From Planctomycetota bacterium (GTDB lineage Bacteria > Planctomycetota > UBA1135 > GCA-002748355): a DNA stretch of 64,000 nucleotides. Below are positions 36,177 through 45,118 of the stretch, one piece after another. Each line of letters opens with the position of its first letter. Position 1 is the first letter of the stretch. The position numbers were made by a program, and so were the translations under genes. The stretch covers positions 186,001 to 250,000 of the forward strand of contig PDSF01000028.1 of assembly GCA_002748355.1 (NCBI GenBank), given 5' to 3'. The notes below the pieces were generated by a model. It searched no databases. It was not told the DNA's origin and was given only the letters and a program-made list of their open reading frames with translations.

Positions 36177-39100
36177 TTACTTTGCCTCGATGAGGCGATG
36201 CGCGGTTTCGATGGCTTTGCGGGCGGTGCTGGCTAGCTCGGGGTCTTTGTTCTCCATGAGGGAGATGAGGAAGGGGAGGGTTTTGGGGTCGGCGAGGGTG
36301 CCGAGGGAGCGGATGGCGAGGAGGCGGATCTCCTTGGTCTTGCCCTTCTGCACTTGGTGGATCAGGGCTTCTGCGGGGGTGCTGGCGCCGGTGCCGGTGC
36401 CGTCGAGCCACTTCTTCCAGTGGGCGACTTGCTCGTGGTAGTAGCGGATCTTGTCGAGGCTTTCCTTGGCGGCCTTGCGGATTTCGTCGGAGGGATCGCT
36501 CATTAGGCGGATGAGGTCGGGGACGGCCCTTTTGCTGAAGAGCGTGCCGGCGTAGCAGATGGCGCTGAGGCGCACGCTGTGATCCTTGTCTTGGAGCAGC
36601 GGCACGACGATCTCCGCCGCTCGGTCGCGAAAGTGCTGCGTCAGCTCGGACATAGCCGCCTGGCGGCGCCGAGGCTCGGGCTTCGACAGCTCTTTGCGGA
36701 GCGCGGCGAAGGCGGCATCTGTGCCGGTTAATGCGGCTGCGCTGTAGGCCGAGTTCCAAATCCCGGGGTCTTCGTGGGTGAAGCAAGCGAGGATCTGCGG
36801 CAGGAATTGCTCTGCGATCTTGCCCTTCCGCCACATGTGGGCGAGCCCGCTCCTCTTTAGTGCGATCGATGGGCTTTCGATCATCGTGCGCAGGCTTGCG
36901 GTATAGCTCTCAGAAATGAGTTCTGCGTGTTGGGTAAGCGCCCCTGCGAGATTGATTCCGATATCCACGCGAAATCCGTTGCCGCTGAGCTTGGGGAGCA
37001 TCTGTGCAAGGCTGAGCTTGGGGAGCATCCGTGCAACGGCATCCAGCATTCCCCTTGGGATACGGACCTGTCGATTCGACCGCTTGGGTTTCAGAAGGGT
37101 GATCAGGTCACTCCCGAGGCAATCCCAGCTCTCCTCCGGGGAATCGCCACCGAGGATTCCGTCGAGCTCCTTGAAGACTCTGACGAGCTGCTCTTCGGTA
37201 ATAGCGGAGGTCCACAGCCTCGGGTTCTGGGGATCTTGTGCCCAGAGGTGGAGGAGGGGGCCGCTTTTCTTGCCGAAGAACTTCCTGCGCTCTGCGCCCC
37301 TCGTTTCCGTAACGCTGATGCCGAGCGCGAAAGACTTCGGTACTAGCCCTGCGTAACGCTGGGGATCGGCCGCGATCAGAGCGTTCAGTACCCTGCCGCG
37401 GAACTTGGATTTGAGCTCCGGCTCGAGCGCGATTTTTGCGAGCGTGTTCTTGGCCTCTGCGTCGTGCCTAGAGAGGAGTTGCAAGGCGAGGTCATCCCAG
37501 GAGATCCTGCCCTGCTTGGCCATGCCGAGGAGAGCGGCTAGCACCTTGGGGCTACGGCTACGCATTAGCTGCAGATGAAGCTGCTTCAGCAGCTTCAATT
37601 CACGCTGTATGCGGATGTGGATCGAGGTTCGAGAAACGCCAGGATCGAGTTCCGCTTCACGTTTGTCGAGCCTCTTGGGCTTGCAGAGTTCCTGGGTGAT
37701 CTTGAGCAGTGTCGGCATGTACGCTTCGAAGCCCGTACGCAAAACAATGCGGTTCGTAGACAAGCGGATAAGTGTCTTCGCTGGATTTCTGAAGCTGAGC
37801 AGGAGTTCGGCGACGCGGGGGAGATGATCCGGTGCAGCCACGTCGAGCAGCCACTCGAGCAGATCGGTTTGTTCCGCTGTTCTCCAAATCAGGTAGTCGT
37901 ATTTCAGTTTTGTGAGTTCGAGCAAGAGCGGGAGCAGCTCGAGCTTGGGCCGGTCGCGTTCGGCGAAGGCGAGGGCCAGGAGGAACTCCTGGCGCAGGTT
38001 ATCCTGGGGACGTACGGTGCTGCATGGGCCCAGTTCCTTGGCTGCGGAGAGGATCTCTTCGATGGGCAGGCCCTTCTCCACTTCACCCGTGAACTTCAAC
38101 GGCCGAGCAGAGCTGAGCGCACGTGGGTGCTTGACCAGGTGAAGGATGAGCTGGCGACCTGGTACGGAGTAGAACGCGCAGGCCAGGAAGTTGTGTGCGT
38201 TCGCGCTGTATGTGCCCAGGAGCTCGCGTTCCGCTTCCGATGCTGTGGGCCAGCGCTTGAGGATGCTCTCGGAGGCCTTGCGGGCCAGCTCTCTGGCCTT
38301 GGGCAGTGCTCGAACATCACTCCGTGTTCGGTTGCTGATCCCCCGCAAGGCTTCGCAAAATTCCTTATAGGTCCTTGCCGACTGCATTCGCGTGAGCAGC
38401 TCTTCGTCGGAGAAGGTAGGGCGAAGGGTTCTGAGTGCTTGGGCGCGGATCTCAGCATCGCTGTCACCTAGGAACTGGCGCATCACGGTGGCGAGCTTGG
38501 GGTCGACCCAGCGAGAGGGGTCTACCCACATAAAAGATAGCCCCTGCACCACCGCCCGTCGGAAGAGCAGGTCCTTGGACTTCGCGGCACTGGAGAGGAA
38601 GCTCTCGGCTTCCGTTCCCCCGATCTCCAGGATCATCGGGACAATGCGGCGCATCTTGTCCTGGTCGTAGCGGTAGCTCTGCGTCGCAGCAATGAGCTGC
38701 GGCAGGGCGGCGCGCCCCAGCCATTTGAGGTTCCTCTGGCTCGCGCCCGCCTTGTCGCCGTGCAGGTAGCCCTCGATGGCCTGATGTACGATCTTCTTGA
38801 GCTTGTCCTTCTCGATGGCACCGTTGCCTTGCAGCAGCAGCTTCGCCTTGTCTGCGTCCGCGCCCTGGCCCGCGGCCGCCTGCTGTAGTGCTGCTTTCGC
38901 GGCCTTCTCCTGCTTCATCGCTCTGAGGCAGAGTGCGAGTTGGTAGAGCGCGGAGCTGCGGAGCTGGGGGCTGGCCCCTGGGTCCTGGGCGATGCCGCGC
39001 AGCAGCTTGGCCGCGCGAGCGGGGTCCTGTCCCATGCGGCGCAGGAGCTTGGCCTTCTCGAGCTGCTTGCTGAGCTTTGAGGGGCCTGCTTGGCCCTGCT

Positions 39101-39266
39101 GGGCCTGGAGGGCGGGCTTCGGCGCTTGCCGGGGCTCTGCCAGCTTCCCAGAAAGGACATGCGGCAGCACCGACCCGGCGCTCACGTCGTGGACGACGGC
39201 AAGGCCAGCGGCAAGGCCCAGCACCGGGCCGGCGAAAGAGAGAGCACGACTGAGTTTCGAAGACAT
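36177..39266 (-). CDS. Large secreted HEAT-repeat protein
   Basis: Protein of 1029 aa. Signal peptide MSSKLSRALSFAGPVLGLAA... with cleavage near VSA-G; a TPR-like region around residues 60-140 (LRGIAQDPGASPQLRSSALY) is followed by HEAT-type helical repeats to the end (for example DKDHSVRLSAICYAGTLFSK and SDEIRKAAKESLDKI). No catalytic motif. A perfect-length 27-bp duplication (36984-37010 and 37011-37037) gives an in-frame repeat of MLPKLSLAQ. The ATG has AAGGAGAA about 6 nt upstream. The leader carries a 7-4-7 direct repeat at 39347-39364 also found before the neighbouring kinase operon. Probably an envelope scaffold controlled by that two-component system. Confidence 0.78.
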   Translation of the reverse strand: MSSKLSRALSFAGPVLGLAAGLAVVHDVSAGSVLPHVLSGKLAEPRQAPKPALQAQQGQAGPSKLSKQLEKAKLLRRMGQDPARAAKLLRGIAQDPGASPQLRSSALYQLALCLRAMKQEKAAKAALQQAAAGQGADADKAKLLLQGNGAIEKDKLKKIVHQAIEGYLHGDKAGASQRNLKWLGRAALPQLIAATQSYRYDQDKMRRIVPMILEIGGTEAESFLSSAAKSKDLLFRRAVVQGLSFMWVDPSRWVDPKLATVMRQFLGDSDAEIRAQALRTLRPTFSDEELLTRMQSARTYKEFCEALRGISNRTRSDVRALPKARELARKASESILKRWPTASEAERELLGTYSANAHNFLACAFYSVPGRQLILHLVKHPRALSSARPLKFTGEVEKGLPIEEILSAAKELGPCSTVRPQDNLRQEFLLALAFAERDRPKLELLPLLLELTKLKYDYLIWRTAEQTDLLEWLLDVAAPDHLPRVAELLLSFRNPAKTLIRLSTNRIVLRTGFEAYMPTLLKITQELCKPKRLDKREAELDPGVSRTSIHIRIQRELKLLKQLHLQLMRSRSPKVLAALLGMAKQGRISWDDLALQLLSRHDAEAKNTLAKIALEPELKSKFRGRVLNALIAADPQRYAGLVPKSFALGISVTETRGAERRKFFGKKSGPLLHLWAQDPQNPRLWTSAITEEQLVRVFKELDGILGGDSPEESWDCLGSDLITLLKPKRSNRQVRIPRGMLDAVARMLPKLSLAQMLPKLSGNGFRVDIGINLAGALTQHAELISESYTASLRTMIESPSIALKRSGLAHMWRKGKIAEQFLPQILACFTHEDPGIWNSAYSAAALTGTDAAFAALRKELSKPEPRRRQAAMSELTQHFRDRAAEIVVPLLQDKDHSVRLSAICYAGTLFSKRAVPDLIRLMSDPSDEIRKAAKESLDKIRYYHEQVAHWKKWLDGTGTGASTPAEALIHQVQKGKTKEIRLLAIRSLGTLADPKTLPFLISLMENKDPELASTARKAIETAHRLIEAK

Positions 39267-39346
39267 CTGTTCTCCTTGGATGTTCTTGCTTCTCCCCTAT
39301 GAGAGGACCTCGAGGCCCGCGCTATGTCGGAACGGCTTCGAAACGA

Positions 39347-39364
39347 GGTCAAGAAACTGTCAAG
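39347..39364. promoter_or_regulatory. PhoB-box-like 7-4-7 direct repeat upstream of the HEAT gene
   Basis: GGTCAAG-AAAC-TGTCAAG, an 11-bp period typical of OmpR/PhoB-family sites. It lies 81 bp upstream of the HEAT start codon, just after the response-regulator gene, and is nearly identical to the site at 42155-42172. On the minus strand it also offers TTGACA-like -35 hexamers. Confidence 0.55.
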
Positions 39365-39402
39365 CGGCGCGCGGATGCGCCCCGAACTCGCCAGAGCGGG
39401 GC

Positions 39403-40122
39403 TCAGGCACCGGAGGCATGCAGGTTCAGCTTGTAGCCGGCGCCGTGCACGGTCACCAGGTGCTTGGGAGTCTTGGGCTCGGGCTCGATTTTCTTGCGCA
39501 GGTTGAGGATGTGGGTGTCGATGCTGCGGTTGCTGACCTGGGTGCCGTTCCAGACTTCGGAGAGGATCCTCGCTCGGCTCACGACGCGGCCGCGTTCGCG
39601 GTAGAAGAGGGCCAGGAGGGCGGCTTCGGTCGGGGAGATCGGCAGGGTCTCGCGGCCCCGGCGCAGCTCGAAGGCGGCGAGGTCGACGACGAGATCGCCT
39701 AGCTCGAAGGACTCGACCTGCTCTTGCTGCTTCTCCGCTGCTTGCTCCTGCTGCACTTGGCCTCGCCGGAGGCAGACTCGGACGCGGGCCATGAGTTCGG
39801 CGACTTGGAAGGGCTTGGTCACGTAGTCGTCGGCGCCGAGTTCGAGGCCGAGCACCTTGTCGCTGACTTCGCTCTTGGCGGTGAGGAGGACGACGGGGGT
39901 GCGCCTGTCGTGGCTGCGCAGCTCGCGCAGGACATCGATGCCGCTCTTGCCGGGCAGCATCCAGTCGAGCAATACCAGGTCGAAGGAGCATGCTCGCAGC
40001 TGCGCCAGCGCTTCGGCGCCGGTGCGGGCGATGCGGCAGTCCCAGCCCTCCAGCTCGAGGTTGTCGGCTAGGCCGGTGCGTAGTGCGGCGTCGTCTTCGA
40101 CGAGGAGGATGCGGATGCTCAT
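39403..40122 (-). CDS. OmpR/PhoB-family response regulator
   Basis: Protein of 239 aa. The receiver domain (1-120) has the acidic pair E9/D10/D11, phospho-acceptor Asp53 in VLLDWMLPG, Thr81 and Lys103 in VTKPFQ. A glutamine-rich linker (about 118-135) leads to a winged-helix DNA-binding domain with PTEAALLALFYRERGRVVSR, SNRSIDTHILNLRKKIEP and VHGAGYKL. Its start overlaps the kinase stop by 4 nt (ATGA), indicating translational coupling. It should recognise direct repeats; candidate sites with the right 11-bp period lie upstream of its own operon and of the downstream HEAT gene. The inducing signal is unknown. Confidence 0.93.
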   Translation of the reverse strand: MSIRILLVEDDAALRTGLADNLELEGWDCRIARTGAEALAQLRACSFDLVLLDWMLPGKSGIDVLRELRSHDRRTPVVLLTAKSEVSDKVLGLELGADDYVTKPFQVAELMARVRVCLRRGQVQQEQAAEKQQEQVESFELGDLVVDLAAFELRRGRETLPISPTEAALLALFYRERGRVVSRARILSEVWNGTQVSNRSIDTHILNLRKKIEPEPKTPKHLVTVHGAGYKLNLHASGA

Positions 40123-42002
40123 TGGGGGGAGACCTCGTCGTTCTGGCCTTTGTGCCAGGGCAGGGTGATGCGCAGGCAGGCGCCGCGCTGTGCTGGGACG
40201 GCGGCGAGCTCGCCGCCTTGCGCGCGGATCAACGAGCGCGCCAGGTGCAGGCCCAGGCCCAGCCCGGGGCTGCTGCCATGCTCCTCGGCCTTGCCGCGCT
40301 GGAAGGGCTCGAAGACCCGCTCGCGCTCCTCCGCGGGGATGCCCGGGCCGAGGTCGCGGACTTCGAGCTCAAGCTGGGTGTCGTTGCTGCGGGCGACGAG
40401 GCGGAGTTCACCGCCCGCCTGTGCATAGCGGATGCCGTTGTCGCAGAGGTTCCAGAGCACCTGCACCAGGGCATCGCGATCGGCGTGGATGGCGGCGTCC
40501 TTTGCCAGGGGAGCTTCCTCCACGAACTCGAAGTGCATGCCCTCGCGTTCGCAGTAGGGGCCGAGCATGGCGCCTAGCTCCGCCAGCAGGGGGCCCAGCT
40601 CCAGGCGCTGCTTGTCGAAGACGCGGCGGCCTTCCTCGAGGCGGCTGGAGTCCAGGACGTTGGAGACCAGGGCCGAGAGCCGCTCCGACTCGCTGGCCAA
40701 GAGGGCGTGGTATTGCTCGCGCTTCGCTTCCGAGGCCACGCGGCCATCGCGCAGCATCTCACTGAACATGCGGATCGAGGCCAGCGGCGTCCGCAGCTCG
40801 TGGGTGACGGTCTGCAGGAAGCGTCCGCGCATCTTTAGGGTCTCGCGCTCCCTGCGCCAGCCGCGTAGGAAGGCGAAGAGGCCGAAGCCAAAAGCGCCGG
40901 CCAGTCCCAGCGCCAGCAGCGCGGTCCAGATCGGCAGCTGCACCCGAGCGCTCTCTGTGCTCGGTTTCCAGGCGAAGTGCCCGGTCACGGCGAAGTCCCC
41001 GGCGCCGGCACGCGCCGCGCGCGCTAGGAACTCGCCGTCCCATTTGGCGCGGGCGAAGGCGAGGCCCAGCTCGGTCGTTTCCGCTTGGTGCAGGGCACGC
41101 AATCGCTCGATCAGCTCGGTAGCGCTGAGCAGGGCGCCTCGGACCTGCTTCGGCCAGTAGAGCAGCTCCAGGCGCGGCCTGTCCGGATCATGCAGGGAGA
41201 TCAGCAGGGGGCCCTGCGCTGCCGCCCAAATCGGCGTCGCCCGCTTCGCGCGTTCGAGGCGCAGGCGCCGCTGGGCGGCTGCCCGTAGCGCGGGCAGCGG
41301 GTCCTGTCGCTGGGGCGCAGCTGGAGCATGCTCCGCGAGCGGCTCGGCGAGCAGCTCCGCGAGGAGTTCCACCAGGGCCTGGCCACGGGCTGCGGGCAGG
41401 CGCAGTACATGCTTGGCGGCCCAGCTCGGCAGGCGGCGCGCATGCTGGGCCATCAGCCAGAGGGCCTGGTCCCGGTCTTCGGCTTCGAGGGTGAAGAGCT
41501 GCGCTTCCCTTGCGAGCATCCTCTCAAGCCACCGCGCGCGTAGCTTCTTGAACCCGTGCCTGTCGCCGAAGCGAACCGCTCGTAGGGCCAGGGCCGCTTC
41601 CTCACGGGCATTGAGCTCCAGGTCGCGGCTCCGCTGCAGGAGCTTGCGTGCCGCCTCCAACTGCTCTGGGCTCTTTGCCTTGAGCAGCTGCTCCTGGGCG
41701 ACGCGCAGCTGCCAGCCAAGCTCAGGCGGCGGCGCCTCGCGCAGCTGCGCCAGCTCACGCAGCACGCCGTCCTTGACCGTAAAGCGCGCCGCGGCCGGCA
41801 GCAGCTCCCAGAGCCGCGGATGGCGCAGCGCCCCACGCAGCGCCCCAGCCATCGCCCGCGCCTCCCGTTCTTGCCGTGCCCGCGCTTCGCCCTCAAGCCG
41901 GCGCTGCTCGGCGAAGAGCCCGGAAAGCCCCAGCAGCACCAGGCCGAGCCCGGAGAGCCCGAGCAGGGGAAGCGGAAGTCGTGAGGTATGCCGGCTGCCC
42001 AT
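40119..42002 (-). CDS. Membrane sensor histidine kinase with a large extracytoplasmic domain
   Basis: Protein of 627 aa. TM1 at about 9-30 (LPLPLLGLSGLGLVLLGLSG) and TM2 near 360-385 (WTALLALGLAGAFGFGLFAF) enclose a 330-residue helical, Ala/Leu/Arg-rich sensor region with no family I recognise. The kinase core has the H-box THELRTPLAS with His401, N-box LWNLCDNGIRYA, G1 DLGPGIP and G2 GLGLGLHLARSL. AGGAGGG lies about 11 nt before the ATG. It precedes and overlaps the response-regulator gene. The upstream region is a duplicate of the HEAT-gene leader, which suggests autoregulation and a shared regulon. Confidence 0.9.
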   Translation of the reverse strand: MGSRHTSRLPLPLLGLSGLGLVLLGLSGLFAEQRRLEGEARARQEREARAMAGALRGALRHPRLWELLPAAARFTVKDGVLRELAQLREAPPPELGWQLRVAQEQLLKAKSPEQLEAARKLLQRSRDLELNAREEAALALRAVRFGDRHGFKKLRARWLERMLAREAQLFTLEAEDRDQALWLMAQHARRLPSWAAKHVLRLPAARGQALVELLAELLAEPLAEHAPAAPQRQDPLPALRAAAQRRLRLERAKRATPIWAAAQGPLLISLHDPDRPRLELLYWPKQVRGALLSATELIERLRALHQAETTELGLAFARAKWDGEFLARAARAGAGDFAVTGHFAWKPSTESARVQLPIWTALLALGLAGAFGFGLFAFLRGWRRERETLKMRGRFLQTVTHELRTPLASIRMFSEMLRDGRVASEAKREQYHALLASESERLSALVSNVLDSSRLEEGRRVFDKQRLELGPLLAELGAMLGPYCEREGMHFEFVEEAPLAKDAAIHADRDALVQVLWNLCDNGIRYAQAGGELRLVARSNDTQLELEVRDLGPGIPAEERERVFEPFQRGKAEEHGSSPGLGLGLHLARSLIRAQGGELAAVPAQRGACLRITLPWHKGQNDEVSPQ

Positions 42003-42019
42003 GCTGGAAAGGCCCTCCT

Positions 42020-42074
42020 AGCCCCAGCGCCGGGCCGACGGTAGCGAGTGCAGGCTGCAGCGTTTTGAGGACAT
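42020..42074 (-). pseudogene. Relic 5' end of a HEAT-protein paralogue
   Basis: An ATG at 42074 starts MSSK, like the HEAT protein, and with a one- or two-base shift continues as LQPALATVGPALGLGG, clearly resembling its signal peptide (RALSFAGPVLGLAAG). The original frame stops after 18 codons. The upstream 129 nt align without gaps to the HEAT leader. This is a fragment left by duplication; the kinase gene now begins just downstream at 42002. Confidence 0.6.
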
Positions 42075-42154
42075 CTGCTTTCCTTGGGATCTTATGTTTC
42101 TGCGCCATGGCACGGCAACAGCGTCCGGCCTTTGTCGGCTCAGGCTCGAAACGA

Positions 42155-42172
42155 TGTCAAGAAACTGTCAAG
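42155..42172. promoter_or_regulatory. PhoB-box-like 7-4-7 direct repeat upstream of the kinase operon
   Basis: TGTCAAG-AAAC-TGTCAAG, two perfect 7-mers 4 bp apart. It lies 153 bp upstream of the kinase start codon and 81 bp upstream of the relic ATG, the same distance as the twin site has to the HEAT gene. Confidence 0.6.
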
Positions 42173-42271
42173 CGGCGCCCGGATAGATCCTGAACTCGCC
42201 TGCGCAGGAGTTTCGGCCCCGGCCGCCAAGCGCAAGGACTCCCCCAAGCCACACGGCCAAGCAGCAAGCAG

Positions 42272-44791
42272 CTACTTGGCCCGGAGCAGCCTGCGGAAGG
42301 CTTGCCGTGCCCGCATCAGCCTTGCCTCGTCCGGGTGCCCCGGCACCAGGCACCCGATGCGTTCCTCGACACGGCTCAGCGCCATGCGCAATTGGCTGCG
42401 ATCGACATTCGCCAGGACCTCTGCGATGCCGGGCTTGCCGCTAGCGAAGCGTTCGAGCGCGATACTCAGGCGGCCGAGGTGGACGGCACCGGCTGCGACC
42501 TTATCGAGCGCCTTGCGGGTGGCCCACTTCACGGTATTGCTCAGAGTCGCGTCACTCACCCCTTGGTCACCCGTCGCCGTTGCGTAGCTCGTGAAGAGGA
42601 TCTGCGTGCCCATCTCGGCTGCGGCCAAGATGGGGACAGCTCCAATGACCATGTCGATCACGAAGTCGGTGCTCGCCCGCGCGATCGCCTCGCTCGCTGC
42701 GACGCCCTTCTGTATCTGCGAATACGCATCGGCTGCTGCATTGGCTATCGACATCACGAGCAGTCCCTTCTCGAACTTGCTCATGCTTCCGAAGGCGCCG
42801 TCGAGGCGCCTGGCGACATCGTCGGCCGAGCCCTTGACGAAGTTGCGGTAGGCGCTCAATGCCTTCCCCTTGAACTGGGCGGCGACGCTCTTGATGGCCG
42901 TCCAGCCCTTTAGCATGCGCTTGGCATCCTGGCTGTTGCGCAGCAGCAGCTGCATCTGCTTGAGCTGCTCGCGTGTCTTCTTGCTGCCGCTGCCACTCTT
43001 GACCAGGCTGTTGATATAGCGCTGGATCCGTGACGGGCTCAGGAAGCCGCCTTCCAAAGCTTCCTCGATGCCCTTGAGCCTTCCCCGCAGGGCCTTGCGT
43101 TGCTTGAAGAACTCTTCCGGGGACAAGCCGCGCGGATCGAGGGCCTCGATGTCCCGGATGATGGACTCGAGTTTCAGCGTGAAGGCTGTGAGCTTGGCTG
43201 CATCGACGTAGCCGATGAGCCAGTCGAGGTGGTTCTTGAGCCAGAGCACGTATTCGGGCAAGGACATCTGTCCGTCTCCGACGGGGAGATCGCGCAGGGC
43301 CTTGCGCCAAGCATCCTTGGGATCGCCATGAACGGTGCCGTCCGGCTCACGATAGATGCGGTCCCAATAATCGTTCAGCCGACGCTCGCGTTCCTTGTCG
43401 CTCTCCGACATCCGCGTGATCTTGTCGACCTGGCGCTCAACGATCCCTGCTCTGGGATCGCGCACGCCGGTGGAGCCGCCAGCGCAGGGCGTCTCAGCCA
43501 GCGCATGAGCCAAGCGGCCGTCGATCTGCTCCTTCTGTCTCTTCAGGTCCTCGCGCCAGAGTTCTTGGTGCTTTTTGAGGGTCTTCTCTGTCCGCGCGAT
43601 CCGCTCCTTGCTTTTGAGGATGTGAATCGACCGGTTCTTGCGCCATTCGGCGAGTGCCTTTTGGTAGAAGGCGATCAATCTCTGATTGCGCTCGCGGCTC
43701 GCATGCGCCAGCTGCTTTTGGATGTCGCTGCCCTTTTGCTTACGGCCCGAGCTCCTGGCGGGCGCGTCCATGCCTGCTGCCTGGTACGTGGCCAGCTCCT
43801 CTCGTTCCTTCGCCAGCCGCGCCTCCAGGTCGCCGTTGCTCTGCGAATACCCGAGCAGCGGGTTGTGCGTCCTATAGCTCTTCGCTGCCCACGCCAGGTA
43901 GGTCTTGCGGTAGTCCTCCTTCGCTTCATGGATGAGCTTCTGGACAGCATTGCGATCGGTCTGGTAACCGAGGGTCCTGACGTGGAGGCGAAAGCTGCCC
44001 GCGGCGATTCGCGCATGCGCATCCGCTAGCTCGCTGCGCTTCTTGGACAAGTAGGCATCGATCCCTTGCCCGTTTAGGCCGAAGCCCAGAGGGCTCAGGT
44101 GGTAGCGCGGCTTGCGCGCCCTTGCCTCGCTGAGTTCCTTCTGTTTTCGCTTGATCTGGTCGAGCACGCCTTGCCAATCGAGACCGTAGCCGAACTCCCG
44201 GATGTGCATCCGCATCTTGCCTGCGGCGTGCTTGGCCAGGCGCTGCTCTTTGCGCTTGGTCTCCTCGTCCAAGAACTTCTGCCAGCCCTTCATCGAGTGA
44301 CCCCAGCCGAGCTTTTGCGAGTGGGCCCTGACGGCGCCAGCGGCGATGAGCTTCTGAAGGCGAGCGATGCGCTCTTGGAGAGCCTTTGCTTCGCTTTCGC
44401 GCTTTTCGCTCCGGGCCTGCTGGAGCCGGGCCTGCAGCCCCCGCAGCTTCTCTGCCGCTCTCTGGCGGGCCAGCACCTGGGCCTCAGCCGCCGCGGCGAT
44501 GCGCCCCCTATAGTAGGCGCGGTCCTTCTCGCGGAAGGCGTCGAAGCGCGTCCGTAGCGAACGCCGGAAATGGATCGCCTCCTCGATGCTCTTGATCCGG
44601 GCGTTGTTCTTCTGCGCATATTCCTTTGCCGCGGCCTCGGCCCTGGCGAGGCTTTGCTCGAAGGGCGCGAGCACACGTTTTGCCGTCTCCTGGCAGCTTG
44701 CGGGCTTCGTACGCGTTTGAGCGAGAAGCGCCATGGGGGAGAGGAAGAGGAGAGCGAGGGCGCAGCAGGCAGTGTCGCGCGGCATGTTCAT
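42272..44791 (-). CDS. Secreted coiled-coil protein with five approx. 38-residue repeats
   Basis: Protein of 839 aa with a signal peptide (MNMPRDTACCALALLFLSPMALLA-Q). Residues 35-150 are charged coiled-coil. Five repeats follow at 152-190, 191-226, 227-264, 265-303 and 304-340, each starting with an R.H..LG.G pattern (AHSQKLGWG, MHIREFGYG, YHLSPLGFG, LHVRTLGYQ, THNPLLGYS) and continuing into an amphipathic helix. More coiled-coil runs to about 450. Near the C-terminus, helices rich in Ala and Ile (IDMVIGAVPILAAAEMGTQI) could be membrane-active or a packed helical domain. No known family or catalytic motif recognised; it might be structural, an adhesin or a toxin-like protein. Upstream of the kinase operon on the same strand. 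Confidence 0.68.
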   Translation of the reverse strand: MNMPRDTACCALALLFLSPMALLAQTRTKPASCQETAKRVLAPFEQSLARAEAAAKEYAQKNNARIKSIEEAIHFRRSLRTRFDAFREKDRAYYRGRIAAAAEAQVLARQRAAEKLRGLQARLQQARSEKRESEAKALQERIARLQKLIAAGAVRAHSQKLGWGHSMKGWQKFLDEETKRKEQRLAKHAAGKMRMHIREFGYGLDWQGVLDQIKRKQKELSEARARKPRYHLSPLGFGLNGQGIDAYLSKKRSELADAHARIAAGSFRLHVRTLGYQTDRNAVQKLIHEAKEDYRKTYLAWAAKSYRTHNPLLGYSQSNGDLEARLAKEREELATYQAAGMDAPARSSGRKQKGSDIQKQLAHASRERNQRLIAFYQKALAEWRKNRSIHILKSKERIARTEKTLKKHQELWREDLKRQKEQIDGRLAHALAETPCAGGSTGVRDPRAGIVERQVDKITRMSESDKERERRLNDYWDRIYREPDGTVHGDPKDAWRKALRDLPVGDGQMSLPEYVLWLKNHLDWLIGYVDAAKLTAFTLKLESIIRDIEALDPRGLSPEEFFKQRKALRGRLKGIEEALEGGFLSPSRIQRYINSLVKSGSGSKKTREQLKQMQLLLRNSQDAKRMLKGWTAIKSVAAQFKGKALSAYRNFVKGSADDVARRLDGAFGSMSKFEKGLLVMSIANAAADAYSQIQKGVAASEAIARASTDFVIDMVIGAVPILAAAEMGTQILFTSYATATGDQGVSDATLSNTVKWATRKALDKVAAGAVHLGRLSIALERFASGKPGIAEVLANVDRSQLRMALSRVEERIGCLVPGHPDEARLMRARQAFRRLLRAK

Positions 44792-45118
44792 GTTCCAGCT
44801 TGACTCGTGCTACCGGAGTGTAGAGCCGAGAGGGAAGGCGCGCTCTCCTTCCTCTTGAGCTTTACGCAGCAGAAGAGGGGTCCCCATCGCCCTGGGCTTG
44901 GCGCCTGGGCTCCTCAGCAGCCTGGTCTAGGAGGCCCCTTTGTGAGAGAAGCCCTGCGGCGAACGCCGACTGGGAAGACGGAGGAACACCCGCAGCTGTC
45001 CTATGGCCCGCTCCGCTGCTGCGCTCCCCAATATGGCCGTGCAGGCTCGACTGAAAGCCTGGAGCAGCCCTTGGAGGCGGGGGAACTGTTTGCCTCGGTA
45101 ACAGCCGACCCTGGGTAA
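44792..45118. other. Gene-free stretch upstream of the coiled-coil gene
   Basis: 327 bp without a supported gene. It should carry the promoter of the coiled-coil gene. No riboswitch or small RNA recognised in either direction. Confidence 0.4.

Noticed and set aside
36984..37037. Mobile or regulatory repeat inside the HEAT gene
   Set aside because: The 27-bp duplication is in frame and simply doubles MLPKLSLAQ; it is a local coding duplication.
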